Source of the DNA: Xanthobacter sp. NM-25 | GTDB taxonomy: Bacteria > Pseudomonadota > Alphaproteobacteria > Rhizobiales > Xanthobacteraceae | Assembly (NCBI RefSeq): GCF_022138605.1 | Contig: NZ_JACBFS010000001.1 | Span: 1 to 64,000, forward strand | Reading direction: 5' to 3' | DNA length: 64,000 bases | In this document: piece by piece, positions 17,923-25,929 of the stretch | How the letters are laid out: each line of letters begins with the position of its first letter | Position numbering within the stretch: the first letter of the stretch is position 1 | The notes under the pieces: generated by a model | Databases searched by the model: none | Seen by the model: the letters and a program-made list of their open reading frames with translations, nothing else | Told to the model about the DNA's origin: nothing | Program-made: the position numbers and the translations under genes

Positions 17923-18018
17923 ATGATGCGCGCCATTGATCTCAGCTCCTTTGAAGGAGCCTTCAAACCGGCTGAAATCAGAACTCGACTGGATCGGGTG
18001 ACGACCGTAGCCACGCGA
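17923..18018 (+). other. Possible 5' remnant of an early gene disrupted by the reversed cassette
   Basis: A strong ribosome-binding site (GGGGGAGGGCGAG) precedes ATG at 17923, giving MMRAIDLSSFEGAFKPAEIR. The frame then continues, antisense, into the minus-strand gene, where it turns into low-complexity translation. This looks like a gene start whose body was replaced by the cassette at 18019-18824. Weakly supported. Confidence 0.3.
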
Positions 18019-18594
18019 TCAGCATGGCCACCAGCGCAGCAGCCATGGCCGGGCATCGCGGCGCGCCTGCCGTTCGGCTCGGGTCTCGAAGCGGTGGCTG
18101 GCGCCAGCGCCCAACAGCGCGAAAAACCGCAGCCGGAACGGGATGACCAGCGACTCGCTCGCCTCCATGCCGAGCGCATTCCCGGCCGCGTTGTAGGCGA
18201 TGGCATCCGCGATGGGTTCCACCGGCGGCTCGTCGCCGTAAATCTGCGCCAGAGTGGCATTCCACTCGGCGAGCTCTGCAGTGTCGGGCGCGACGGCGCG
18301 ACGCATGGCGGCGAGCAGGTCGTAGTAGCGCCGTTGCAAGGTCTCATGGATGCGGGCACGGCCAGCAAAGTCAAAGACGAGCTGGGCAACGCCGACCACG
18401 GCCGTCGCGGCGCCGATCCACACGATGTCGAGGCCGGCCTTGCCGGCAACATCCACCATGACCGCGCCACCGAGAAGCACGGAAAGGGCCGTCGCATATC
18501 GGTTCCAGCGCTCCAGGCTCCGGCGGCGGGCGGTGTGGTACTGCGCATTGCGGACAGCGTGGAAGATGAGCTCCGGCGCGGTCAACGGTTCCAT
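18019..18594 (-). CDS. SLATT-like two-TM membrane protein, possible effector
   Basis: Minus-strand gene inside the rightward early region. 191 aa. The pattern ARRRSLERWNRYATALSVLLGG - second TM LDIVWIGAATAVVGVAQLVFDF - ARIHETLQRRYYDLLAAM matches the SLATT type (SMODS/SLOG-associating 2-TM effector): a basic juxtamembrane helix, two TM segments, then a long helix with an RYYDL-like motif. Such proteins are proposed pore-forming effectors in anti-phage systems. Reversed orientation, its own upstream partner gene and a free-standing cassette structure suggest a moron that benefits the lysogen (for example exclusion of other phages). Function is inference. Confidence 0.65.
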   Translation of the reverse strand: MEPLTAPELIFHAVRNAQYHTARRRSLERWNRYATALSVLLGGAVMVDVAGKAGLDIVWIGAATAVVGVAQLVFDFAGRARIHETLQRRYYDLLAAMRRAVAPDTAELAEWNATLAQIYGDEPPVEPIADAIAYNAAGNALGMEASESLVIPFRLRFFALLGAGASHRFETRAERQARRDARPWLLRWWPC

Positions 18595-18602
18595 GACGGC
18601 CT

Positions 18603-18824
18603 CTATTTTTCGCCCGCACCTCCGCTCTTCGCGGTGGGCGCCGGGCTGGCGGGGGCTGGTTTCTGCGGGTGGGCCACTGATTGCGGTGCCGGGCGTGGCC
18701 CCATCCCCTCCGTCAGGACGATGCTCTTCGGCGCGGGGCGTGGCCCCACCGAATGGATCGAGATGTCGGCCTCGGTGAGGTGCCCGGTCACCACCTGGGT
18801 ACCTGGCGTTTTCTTGTCACTCAT
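18603..18824 (-). CDS. Small proline-rich protein with GPRPAP(K/Q)S repeats, SLATT-gene partner
   Basis: 73 aa, hydrophilic, unknown. Contains two copies of (V/M)GPRPAP(K/Q)S separated by IVLTEG, after an N-terminal part MSDKKTPGTQVVTGHLTEAD, and ends in a Pro/Ala-rich tail. ATG at 18824 has GGAG 6 bases upstream. The stop lies 8 bases before the SLATT-like gene, so the two form one operon. It may be a regulator or ligand of the membrane protein, or a precursor peptide; nothing in the sequence decides this. Confidence 0.6.
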   Translation of the reverse strand: MSDKKTPGTQVVTGHLTEADISIHSVGPRPAPKSIVLTEGMGPRPAPQSVAHPQKPAPASPAPTAKSGGAGEK

Positions 18825-18861
18825 GATCGTCTCCGTGTGCTTCTTCCGCACGGTGATGGTC

Positions 18862-18891
18862 GGCGCCGGCCTGCTGCAACAGGCCGGCGCC
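18862..18891. other. Strong hairpin in the divergent intergenic region
   Basis: GGCGCCGGCCTG (18862-18873) pairs perfectly with CAGGCCGGCGCC (18880-18891) around loop CTGCAA. No T-run follows. It lies between the reversed cassette and the next rightward early gene and may insulate the two transcription units. Confidence 0.5.
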
Positions 18892-18962
18892 AGCACTCTG
18901 CGCGTGCAAGGTTGGCATATTCGCACGCGGCCAGAAAGCGGGCCGGCTGGGGGAGAGCCATG

Positions 18963-19187
18963 ATGGCGCAGATCTCCCTCAGCCAGCAGGTGGAAGAGGT
19001 CGCCAGCCTGCGGACGGATGTCTATCCGCGCATGGCGCGGGTGATGAAGATCCGCGCATCCGAGCATGGTTTCCGGCTGCAGCGGATCGAGGCGGCTCAC
19101 CGCTCGCTGAAGTGGCTTGCCCAGCATGAGGCGGTGATCCGCGAGCGCTGCCCGGAGCTGTTCGAGGAGGCTGCCGATGGCCGCTAG
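18963..19187 (+). CDS. Small helical phage protein (74 aa)
   Basis: Unknown. Predicted all-helical and charged (SLSQQVEEVASLRTDVYPRM, SEHGFRLQRIEAAHRSLKWLAQHEAVI). ATG at 18963 chosen for spacing to GGGGGAG; ATG at 18960 is the alternative. Its last 11 bases overlap the next gene. Confidence 0.6.
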   Translation: MAQISLSQQVEEVASLRTDVYPRMARVMKIRASEHGFRLQRIEAAHRSLKWLAQHEAVIRERCPELFEEAADGR

Positions 19188-19572
19188 CCTCTTGGACGAA
19201 ATCCGCAACCTGCGCGCGGACAACGATGCCCTGCGCGCCGAGGTAGCCTACCTCCGGGAGCTGCTGTCGCCGCCGCTGCGCACGCCGCCGGCGTGGGGGC
19301 TCGCGCGCCAAGAGGAGATCGTTACGCTCGCCCTGATCCTGCGGCCCCTGATCAGCCGCGATGCCCTCATCGCGGCGATCTACACCACCCATGGCAAGGA
19401 TGAGCCGGCTGAAAAAACCATCGACGTGCTGATCTGGAAGACGCGGCGCAAGCTCGCCGCCCAGGGGGCGCATGTGGGCAATCAGCCCGGCCGGGGGTGG
19501 TTCCTGGCCGATGGCGACCGCGCACGGCTTCGCGCCGAGCTGCTCCCTGCTTCCGTGCCGGAGGTGGACTGA
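19177..19572 (+). CDS. Winged-helix DNA-binding early protein
   Basis: 131 aa. An N-terminal short coiled coil (LLDEIRNLRADNDALRAEVAYLRELL) is followed by an OmpR/PhoB-type winged helix: LISRDALIAAIYTTHGKDEPAEKTIDVLIWKTRRKLAAQG and the wing GRGWFLA. No receiver domain is present. Probably an early transcription regulator of the phage. Overlaps the preceding gene. Confidence 0.65.
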   Translation: MAASLLDEIRNLRADNDALRAEVAYLRELLSPPLRTPPAWGLARQEEIVTLALILRPLISRDALIAAIYTTHGKDEPAEKTIDVLIWKTRRKLAAQGAHVGNQPGRGWFLADGDRARLRAELLPASVPEVD

Positions 19573-19574
19573 CC

Positions 19575-20027
19575 ATGGCGCGCCGCCGCGACACATCCAC
19601 GCTCGACATCTTCTCGGACTGGGCGCCGCCGCAGGTGGCGGTGGCCCCGGCGCCGGAGGATGTGCGCGGGCCGATGGATCTGGTGATCGCGCGGCTCATC
19701 AAGCGCGCCCTGGAAGGGCGGGACCGGAGCGAGATCGCCGCCGCACTGAGCGAAGTGCTCGGCCGCACCGTCAGCCTGTCCACGCTCGATGCCTGGGCGA
19801 GCCCGGCCAAGACGAGCAACCGCATTCCGCTCGATGCCTTCGCGGCGCTGATCGAGGTGACCGACGACATGAGCCTTTTAGGATGGCTGCCGGAGCAGCA
19901 CGGCTATGTGGTCGTGCCGGCCAAATATGCAGACCTGATCGAGCTGCACCTCCTTGAGGAACGCGAGGCCGAGATCGCCCGCCGCAAGGCCGCGCTGACG
20001 GCCCGCTACAAGGGGGGCGGGCGATGA
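19575..20027 (+). CDS. Phage protein preceding the transposase, predicted DNA-binding
   Basis: 150 aa, unknown name. Contains a helical segment IARLIKRALEGRDRSEIAAALSEVLGRTVSLSTLDAWASPAKTSNRIPLDAFAALIEV that reads as a helix-turn-helix, and a C-terminal charged helix (LHLLEEREAEIARRKAALTARY). Genes of this type sit directly before the transposase A gene in many Mu-like prophages. The stop overlaps the transposase ATG by 4 bases. Confidence 0.65.
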   Translation: MARRRDTSTLDIFSDWAPPQVAVAPAPEDVRGPMDLVIARLIKRALEGRDRSEIAAALSEVLGRTVSLSTLDAWASPAKTSNRIPLDAFAALIEVTDDMSLLGWLPEQHGYVVVPAKYADLIELHLLEEREAEIARRKAALTARYKGGGR

Positions 20028-22117
20028 AGGAATGGTTCACCGCCCGCGAGATCGCGGAGCTCAAGTTGCCGGGGCTGCCGACGACCGGGCGCAACATCAG
20101 CGAAAAGGCTGGGCGCGAAGGCTGGCCCTCCCGTGAGCGCGCCGCATCAGGCGGCGGCCGGGAATACCCCATCGCCGCGCTGCCCACGGCGGCGCGCGAT
20201 GAGTATGTGCGCCGGCAGATGGGCCGGGCTGTCGCCATCCGCAGCCCGGCGAGTGTCCCCGCCGTCGCGCCCGAGGCGCCCCGCCAGAGTGTTGCCGAGC
20301 TGAAGGACTGGCAGCGGCGGATCATGGATGCGCGCCTTGTGCTGGTGCGCGAAGTATTGCGGCTGGCCCGCGTGGGCGGCAAGACGCGGGCGGTTGAACT
20401 GCTGGTTGCCGAGGGCAATGCCGGCACCCTGGCGCCCGAGCTGCAGGACGCCGTGCAGGCGGCGAGCGCCAAGAAGGGCGAGCGCGCGGCGCTTTCCGCG
20501 CGCACATTGTGGCGCTGGATCAAGGATTTCGAGGCATCCGAAGGCAAGGCTTCGGCACTGGCGCCCGCCCCCAGCCCTCGCGAGCAGGTGGTGCCGCCGG
20601 CCTGGCTCTCCGACTTCATGGATTTCTACGCCCTGCCGTCGAAACCCTCGATCACGATCGCCGCCCGTGAATGCGCGAAGGCGCGGCCGGACATTGCCTT
20701 GCCGGCGGTGCGCACCATCCAATGGACCATCGCCAAGGTGCCGGCCCTGGCCCGGGAACGGGGCCGCATGGGGCCGCGCGCGCTGCGGCAGATGAAGGCC
20801 TTCGTGCGGCGCGACGTGTCGGAGCTGTGGCCGACCGCCGTCTATGTCACGGATGGGCACACGCACCACGCCATGACGGCGCATCCCCTCACGGGCAAGC
20901 CGTTCCGGCCGGAGATCACGTCCACCATCGACGTGGTGACCCGCCGCAATGTCGGCTGGTCGGTCGGCCTTGCCGAAAACACCTTCGGGACCATCGACGC
21001 GCTTCGCCATGCCTTCGCCACGTCAGGCGTGCCGGACATCTGGTATGTGGACCGTGGTTCCGGCTTCAACAACGCCGTGTTCGACGATCGCATGTCGGGC
21101 CTGCTCGCCCGCTTCGATGTGGAGAAGCACACGGGCCTGCCCTATCGCTCGCAGGCGCGCGGCGTGATTGAGCGCCACCACCAGACCTGGATCGAGGCCG
21201 CGCGCCTTCTGCCCTCTTACGTGGGCACGGACATGGACACCGAGGCGCGCAAGCGCGTCGACAAGGCCGTCGCCGCCGATCTTGAGGCCTATGGATCAAG
21301 CCGGTTGCTGCAATCCTGGCCCGATTTCATCGCCTGGATGGGCGGTGAGGTGGCCGCCTACAATGCGCGCCCGCACAGCGCGCTGCCCAAGGTCACCGAT
21401 GCCCAGGGCCGCAAGCGGCATATGTCGCCCGACGAATGCTGGGCCTCCTGGGTGGCGCAAGGGTGGGCTCCCGATATCGTCGATGCGGACGATGCGGATT
21501 TCCGCCCGCAGGAAAAGCGGCGTGTCATGCGCGCTGAAATCCAGATCTTCACCAACCGTTACTTCGCCGTCGAGTTGGAAGAGTTCCACGAGCGGGATGT
21601 GCTCGTCGCCTATGACATCCATGATGCATCGAAAGTGTGGGTTTCGACGCTAAATCAACAGTTCATCTGCGTCGCGACCTATTACGGAAATTCGGTCTCC
21701 TATTTCCCGCGCACCGTGGTTGAGCAGGCCCATGAAAAGCGCGTTGAAAACCGGCTGAAACGGGTCGAGCGCAAGCGCCTCGCGGTTGCCGAGGAAGCCC
21801 AGCCGCCGACGCTGACACTCGCCGCCTCGGGGGAAGAGCCTGCCATTGCTGCGCTGCCTGCGGCTTCGCCGATCCTCACGGTGGTGGCCGAAAACGCCCC
21901 CGCCGACCCCGCAAGGCGCCCGAACTTCGGCGATGACGTCGACATGGCGAAATGGCTGATCGCGCATGCGGATCAGATCACGGGCCACGACGCGCGCCAC
22001 CTGCTCGACCGCATGCGCTCATCGACCTTCCGCCTGCGGCTGCAGGCCGATGACGTCGATCCGGCCGCCCTCACCTGCCTGCTCAAGCCCCTTTCGTCCC
22101 AGGAGAAAGCCCTTTGA
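20024..22117 (+). CDS. A: MuA-type DDE transposase
   Basis: Cuts and joins phage ends for integration and replicative transposition. 697 aa (MuA has 663). An N-terminal Mu-type winged helix (WFTAREIAELKLPGLPTTGRNISEKAGREGW) binds the enhancer; the end-binding helices follow to about residue 190. The DDE core has D277 in VTDGHTHH, D343 in YVDRGSGFNN and E383 in GVIERHHQTW. A beta-barrel (LVAYDIHDASKVWVSTLNQQFI) and a C-terminal MuB-contacting region complete it. Spacing from the second D to E (40) is shorter than in MuA. The matching ends and target duplication imply it was active. Confidence 0.95.
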   Translation: MKEWFTAREIAELKLPGLPTTGRNISEKAGREGWPSRERAASGGGREYPIAALPTAARDEYVRRQMGRAVAIRSPASVPAVAPEAPRQSVAELKDWQRRIMDARLVLVREVLRLARVGGKTRAVELLVAEGNAGTLAPELQDAVQAASAKKGERAALSARTLWRWIKDFEASEGKASALAPAPSPREQVVPPAWLSDFMDFYALPSKPSITIAARECAKARPDIALPAVRTIQWTIAKVPALARERGRMGPRALRQMKAFVRRDVSELWPTAVYVTDGHTHHAMTAHPLTGKPFRPEITSTIDVVTRRNVGWSVGLAENTFGTIDALRHAFATSGVPDIWYVDRGSGFNNAVFDDRMSGLLARFDVEKHTGLPYRSQARGVIERHHQTWIEAARLLPSYVGTDMDTEARKRVDKAVAADLEAYGSSRLLQSWPDFIAWMGGEVAAYNARPHSALPKVTDAQGRKRHMSPDECWASWVAQGWAPDIVDADDADFRPQEKRRVMRAEIQIFTNRYFAVELEEFHERDVLVAYDIHDASKVWVSTLNQQFICVATYYGNSVSYFPRTVVEQAHEKRVENRLKRVERKRLAVAEEAQPPTLTLAASGEEPAIAALPAASPILTVVAENAPADPARRPNFGDDVDMAKWLIAHADQITGHDARHLLDRMRSSTFRLRLQADDVDPAALTCLLKPLSSQEKAL

Positions 22118-22869
22118 GAAACGATTTCGTGGTCACGTCCAACGTCCAGAAGTTCCTGTCTGGCTACGAGCGCGTGGAAAGCCGCGCCGCGATCGAGAAA
22201 TGCTTCATGACGGTGGAGGGCGACCCGGGCCGCGGCAAGACCTCGACCGCCGAGTGGTTCGCCATCCAGAATGACCTGCCGATCATCCGCGCCAAGCGCG
22301 AATGGACATCGCGGTGGATGCTGGAAGATCTCCTCGACTGCATCGGCTCCGAGCCGGACCGCACGTTCAAGGAAATGTACCGCCAAGCGGTGCGGGTGCT
22401 CGCCGGGCGCTCCGAATCGGCCCGGGCCGCCGGGGTGCCCTACGCTATCGTGATCGACGAGGCAGACCACATCGTCAGCTCGCAAAAGATGATGGAGACG
22501 CTGCGCGACATCACCGACCAGGTCGAGGTCCCGGTGATCCTGGTAGGCATGGGGCGGCTCAACAAGGCGCTGACCCGCTACAAGCAGATCTCGTCCCGCG
22601 TGTCCGCCGAGGTCTCTTTCACGGCTCTGACGCAGGAGGATACCCGGCGGCTGATCGCGGCGCGCTGCGAAAGCGAGGTCGCGGATGACCTCGCCGCGCA
22701 CCTGCACAAGACGTCGAACGGCTTCGCCCGCGAGGTGTTGGAAGGCATCGGCTCGATCGAGCGTGTCGGCCGGCGCCTGGGACGGATGGTGACGCTCGCC
22801 GACATGGAGGGGCAGGTCCTCCTCACCGATCGTGTGACCGGCAAGTCGGTCACGGTGAGGGCCGACTGA
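22114..22869 (+). CDS. B: MuB-like AAA+ target-selection ATPase
   Basis: ATP-dependent DNA-binding partner of the transposase, responsible for target choice and target immunity. 251 aa: Walker A GDPGRGKTS, Walker B YAIVIDEADHI, sensor I in PVILVGMGRL and a C-terminal helical domain. TTG start at 22114 overlapping the transposase stop, with AGGAGAAAG upstream. Shorter than MuB (312 aa): the N-terminal helix-turn-helix of MuB is absent, as in other siphophage-type relatives. Confidence 0.88.
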   Translation: MRNDFVVTSNVQKFLSGYERVESRAAIEKCFMTVEGDPGRGKTSTAEWFAIQNDLPIIRAKREWTSRWMLEDLLDCIGSEPDRTFKEMYRQAVRVLAGRSESARAAGVPYAIVIDEADHIVSSQKMMETLRDITDQVEVPVILVGMGRLNKALTRYKQISSRVSAEVSFTALTQEDTRRLIAARCESEVADDLAAHLHKTSNGFAREVLEGIGSIERVGRRLGRMVTLADMEGQVLLTDRVTGKSVTVRAD

Positions 22870-23423
22870 TGGCCCCGCGACAAATGGATGTCGTCCGGCT
22901 GCTGGAGCCGGGTCCGTGCCTGACCACGGCCGAGCTTGCGGAGCGATCAGGCTGCTCGCGGCACGATATTGGCGAGGCCTGCGGAAAGCTCGTCCGGCGT
23001 GGCTGGGTCGACCGCCTGGAGCGCGGCTGCTTCACGCTGTCGTCGGAGGGGCGCCGCGCGCTTGCCGCCGGCGAGGAGATTACCGGCGGGCCGCGCGGCC
23101 CCATCGCCGTCGCAGCCCGCCGGCCGAAGCGCAGGACCATCCGCGACAAGATGTGGTCGGCCATCCGGATGGCCAGGAAATTCGACCTCGCACGGCTCGA
23201 AGCCCTGGCGGGGGCGACGAATGCCAATGCCCGCCGCTATGTGCGCGCGCTCCAACGGGCCGGATACCTTTCGGAGCTGCGCCGGCAGCCGGGCGAGGCT
23301 GCTACGTCCAATGGTTTCAAGCGCTGGCTGCTGGTCGACGATCCCGGTGCGCTGGCGCCGATTCCGAAGCTGGACGGGCGCGTGTGGGACCCCAACCGTA
23401 AGCAGTTCAGGGGGGCGTCATGA
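22869..23423 (+). CDS. Winged-helix protein of the early phage region
   Basis: 184 aa with two DNA-binding-like halves: an N-terminal winged helix (CLTTAELAERSGCSRHDIGEACGKLVRRGWVDRLERGCFTLSSEGRRAL) and a second one (WSAIRMARKFDLARLEALAGATNANARRYVRALQRAGYLSEL). This pattern is common in the post-MuB region of transposable phages. Exact role unknown; transcription control is likely. Confidence 0.65.
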   Translation: MAPRQMDVVRLLEPGPCLTTAELAERSGCSRHDIGEACGKLVRRGWVDRLERGCFTLSSEGRRALAAGEEITGGPRGPIAVAARRPKRRTIRDKMWSAIRMARKFDLARLEALAGATNANARRYVRALQRAGYLSELRRQPGEAATSNGFKRWLLVDDPGALAPIPKLDGRVWDPNRKQFRGAS

Positions 23424-23803
23424 GGCCTCCCGCAGCAGATCCCCATACGCGCATGCGGAGCGGATGGGGCAATGAGCCGCCCGACTACATCGTCGCCCTC
23501 GCGGATGCCTGCGCACTGGAAAGCCAGGCCGCTGTCGGCCGGCGCATCGGCGTTTCCGGCTCCCAGGTGTGCCAGGTGCTGGGCAACAGGTACCCCGCCA
23601 GCCTCGACGGCATTGAGCAGCGCATTCGCGGCGCCTTGATGGGGGCGACGGTGGTCTGTCGCGAGCTGGGCGAGATCGGGCGGGATCGCTGCATGAGCTG
23701 GCAGACGCGCCCACTCAGCTCTTCGTCCCCCGTAGCCTTGCGCATGCACCGCGCCTGCCGCGCGGGCTGTCCCCACTTCTCGCGCGGAAAGGACCGGCCA
23801 TGA
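23420..23803 (+). CDS. Early phage protein, HTH-like (127 aa)
   Basis: Unknown family. Residues about 22-75 look like a Cro/XRE-type helix-turn-helix (VALADACALESQAAVGRRIGVSGSQVCQVLGNRYPASLDGIEQRI). The C-terminal part has several Cys and His (CRAGCPHF, with an upstream CRELGEIGRDRC), which might bind a metal. Four-base overlaps with both neighbours support translation in the early operon. Confidence 0.6.
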   Translation: MRPPAADPHTRMRSGWGNEPPDYIVALADACALESQAAVGRRIGVSGSQVCQVLGNRYPASLDGIEQRIRGALMGATVVCRELGEIGRDRCMSWQTRPLSSSSPVALRMHRACRAGCPHFSRGKDRP

Positions 23804-24069
23804 AATCCTTGAGTAGCGCCCAAGTGGCCCGCATCCGTGAGTTGGCGGTGAATGGGCTCCACGTGGATGAGATCGCCGCAGCGAGCGGTCTGTCCAAAAA
23901 GTCAGTCTATGCCGCCGCCCGGCAGGCGGGGGTCGACATCAGTGGTGCGGTCATCGTGCCCAACTGGGTGCCTTTCGACCTGGAGGAGGACTGGCGGGAT
24001 CTGCGTAAGTCGATGGGCCGCACATGGGCCGACCGTGCGGTGCGCCGGCTGATGGCGGGTGGCCTATGA
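23800..24069 (+). CDS. Small HTH protein (89 aa)
   Basis: Starts with a resolvase/MarR-style recognition segment: SSAQVARIRELAVNGLHVDEIAAASGLSKKSVYAAARQAGV, followed by VPFDLEEDWRDLRKSMGRTWADRAVRRLM. Probably a DNA-binding accessory protein of the early operon. Overlaps both neighbours by 4 bases. Confidence 0.6.
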   Translation: MKSLSSAQVARIRELAVNGLHVDEIAAASGLSKKSVYAAARQAGVDISGAVIVPNWVPFDLEEDWRDLRKSMGRTWADRAVRRLMAGGL

Positions 24070-24401
24070 GCGCCGCGGCCGCGCAGCCGGGCGATGCCAT
24101 GGCCGTGGCGACCCACATCATGACCAGCGGCGCACCACGGCGCGCCGCCACCGGGGTGTCTGTCGACGACATCCTCGCCATGGCGGACCGGCTCCAGGCC
24201 CTCGACGCCATCGCGCTCATGGCCGCCAACCACCTCGCGGCCCTATCGCGGGACCGCGCGACCCACTTCTTCGTCGCAGCTGATGTGCTGGCCGCCCACA
24301 ACGACCTCGCCAACGCGCTGGCCGCCTACGGCTACGTGACCCTTAAAGCCCCTCTTAAAGCCCCTCTCAATCAGGAGCAGACCGATGGACACGCAGAGTG
24401 A
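24066..24401 (+). CDS. Hypothetical early phage protein (111 aa)
   Basis: Ala-rich, predicted helical (VSVDDILAMADRLQALDAIALMAANHLAAL). Near the 3' end a 12-bp direct repeat (CTTAAAGCCCCT, 24344-24367) encodes the duplicated peptide LKAPLKAPL. No recognisable function. The end overlaps the start of the following gene by 17 bases. Confidence 0.55.
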   Translation: MSAAAAQPGDAMAVATHIMTSGAPRRAATGVSVDDILAMADRLQALDAIALMAANHLAALSRDRATHFFVAADVLAAHNDLANALAAYGYVTLKAPLKAPLNQEQTDGHAE

Positions 24402-25056
24402 CTGCATGCGGCCCGCCGCCGCTATAGAGATCGCCTCGCCGATTATCGTCGTGCACGGCGAAGAATACATGCGCGATTCCTCCCATGCTCTCGTCCCAGT
24501 TGGAAAAGTCGACGTCATCGACAAGTTGATGGATGAAGAGGTGCGCAAGATCATCGCCTATGCCCGCGATTTGTCGGCCCAGGTCGCGCGCTTCAAAAAG
24601 CATTGCGTTGAGGATGTCAGCTCGTTCCAAGCGCTGGTCGACCAGGAGTACGGCGCGAAGATCGGCGGGAAGAAAGGCAATGTGACGCTCACCAGTTTCG
24701 ACGGCACGTTGAAGGTGACGCTCAAGATGGCGGACCTGCTGGAATTCGGTCCGGAGCTGCAGTCAGCTAAGAAGCTGGTGGACGAGTGCCTCACGGAATG
24801 GGCCGCCGGCTCCTCCGAGAACCTTCGCGCGATCGTGCAGCGCGCCTTCCAGGTGGATAAGGAGGGCAAGGTCAATCGCGCCGAGCTGTTCATGTTGTTG
24901 CGCGTGGCGATCGAGGACGAACGGTGGCAGCGCGCGATGGACGCTATCCGCGACAGCATCCGGGTCGTCGGCTCCAAGGCCTATTTCCACTTCCAGGAGC
25001 GCGCAACGGCAGACGACGAGTGGAGCACCATCTCGATCCATATGGCCAAGGCGTGA
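24385..25056 (+). CDS. DUF3164-type phage protein
   Basis: 223 aa, widespread in Mu-like phages of Proteobacteria and often placed near host-nuclease inhibitors. The family pattern is clear: VDVIDKLMDEEVRKIIAYARDLSAQVARFK, then a beta hairpin GGKKGNVTLTSFDGTLKV, and a C-terminal helical half with LRVAIEDERWQRAMDAIRDSIRVVGSKAYFHFQER. Function not established. Starts at ATG 24385. Confidence 0.75.
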   Translation: MDTQSDCMRPAAAIEIASPIIVVHGEEYMRDSSHALVPVGKVDVIDKLMDEEVRKIIAYARDLSAQVARFKKHCVEDVSSFQALVDQEYGAKIGGKKGNVTLTSFDGTLKVTLKMADLLEFGPELQSAKKLVDECLTEWAAGSSENLRAIVQRAFQVDKEGKVNRAELFMLLRVAIEDERWQRAMDAIRDSIRVVGSKAYFHFQERATADDEWSTISIHMAKA

Positions 25057-25066
25057 GGGGGGCGGC

Positions 25067-25315
25067 ATGACATACTTCGCCCATACAGATCGTGCCGGCG
25101 CGATCGCCGTCTCCCATCGGGTACCCACGAGTCGGCTCATCATCGTCGACGAGCCGGATGAAGCGCTGCTGCGTCGCGTGATCGGCGCAGCAGCCGATCG
25201 GGATGGGGAGACCCTGTTCGTCCCCCACTTGGCCCAGGCGGACGATAGGGAGGCTCTGGGTATCCTCATGCGCTTTCGCCGCACTGTGGCGCGGGCGCTG
25301 GCGGCCGCGTCGTGA
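25067..25315 (+). CDS. Hypothetical early phage protein (82 aa)
   Basis: Unknown. Reads as a small alpha/beta domain (MTYFAHTDRAGAIAVSHRVP, RLIIVDEPDEALLRRVIGAAADR). Followed without gap by the methyltransferase gene, whose GTG overlaps its stop. Confidence 0.55.
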   Translation: MTYFAHTDRAGAIAVSHRVPTSRLIIVDEPDEALLRRVIGAAADRDGETLFVPHLAQADDREALGILMRFRRTVARALAAAS

Positions 25316-25929
25316 TCACGCCCGCCGACCTGTCGGCAGCCGTCAATGCGGGGGGGGTGATGAGCCGCTGGCCCTTTGGATCCCTCACCCCGCTCAAATA
25401 CGGCGGGCTGCTACTCGACCCGCCCTGGTCGTACGAGATGTACGGCGCAAGCGGCTACGGCAAGGCACCCGAAGCGCACTACGAGACCATGTGCGACGAC
25501 GATATCGCCGCGCTGCCGATCGGCCATCTGGCATCCGGGGACTGTCTCGTCTGGTGCTGGGTGACCTGGCCGAAGCTGCCGTCGGCGCTGCGATGCTTTT
25601 CCGCCTGGGGAGTGGCCTACAAGACAGGTGGCTCGTGGACCAAAACCACCCGCTCCGGCAAGCGCGCATTCGGGACAGGATACATCCTGCGCAGCGCGAC
25701 GGAGCCATTCATCCTCGGCACCATCGGCGCGCCGCGCATCGGGTCGCGCAGCATCCGCAATCTTATCGAGTCCCCGCGCCGTGCGCACAGCCAGAAGCCG
25801 GACGAAGCCCGGCAGATGCTCGCGCAGCTGAGGCCGGAGAGCTTCTGCGCCGACCTGTTCAGCGGACCCGAGCCCTGGCCCGGACACGACACCTGGAACC
25901 CCAAGCAGCATAGGAGGGACGACGTATGA
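25312..25929 (+). CDS. MT-A70 family N6-adenine DNA methyltransferase
   Basis: Transfers methyl from S-adenosylmethionine to adenine N6, probably in phage or host DNA. 205 aa; the catalytic DPPW is in GGLLLDPPWSYEMYG, with the family's HYETMCDDDIAALPI segment, VWCWVTWPKLPSAL, and the GTGYILRSATEPFILG strand-helix typical of IME4/MunI-like enzymes. No restriction endonuclease is encoded nearby, so it is a solitary methylase; protection of phage DNA against host restriction, or regulation, is the probable purpose. GTG start at 25312 overlaps the previous stop. Confidence 0.85.
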   Translation: MITPADLSAAVNAGGVMSRWPFGSLTPLKYGGLLLDPPWSYEMYGASGYGKAPEAHYETMCDDDIAALPIGHLASGDCLVWCWVTWPKLPSALRCFSAWGVAYKTGGSWTKTTRSGKRAFGTGYILRSATEPFILGTIGAPRIGSRSIRNLIESPRRAHSQKPDEARQMLAQLRPESFCADLFSGPEPWPGHDTWNPKQHRRDDV

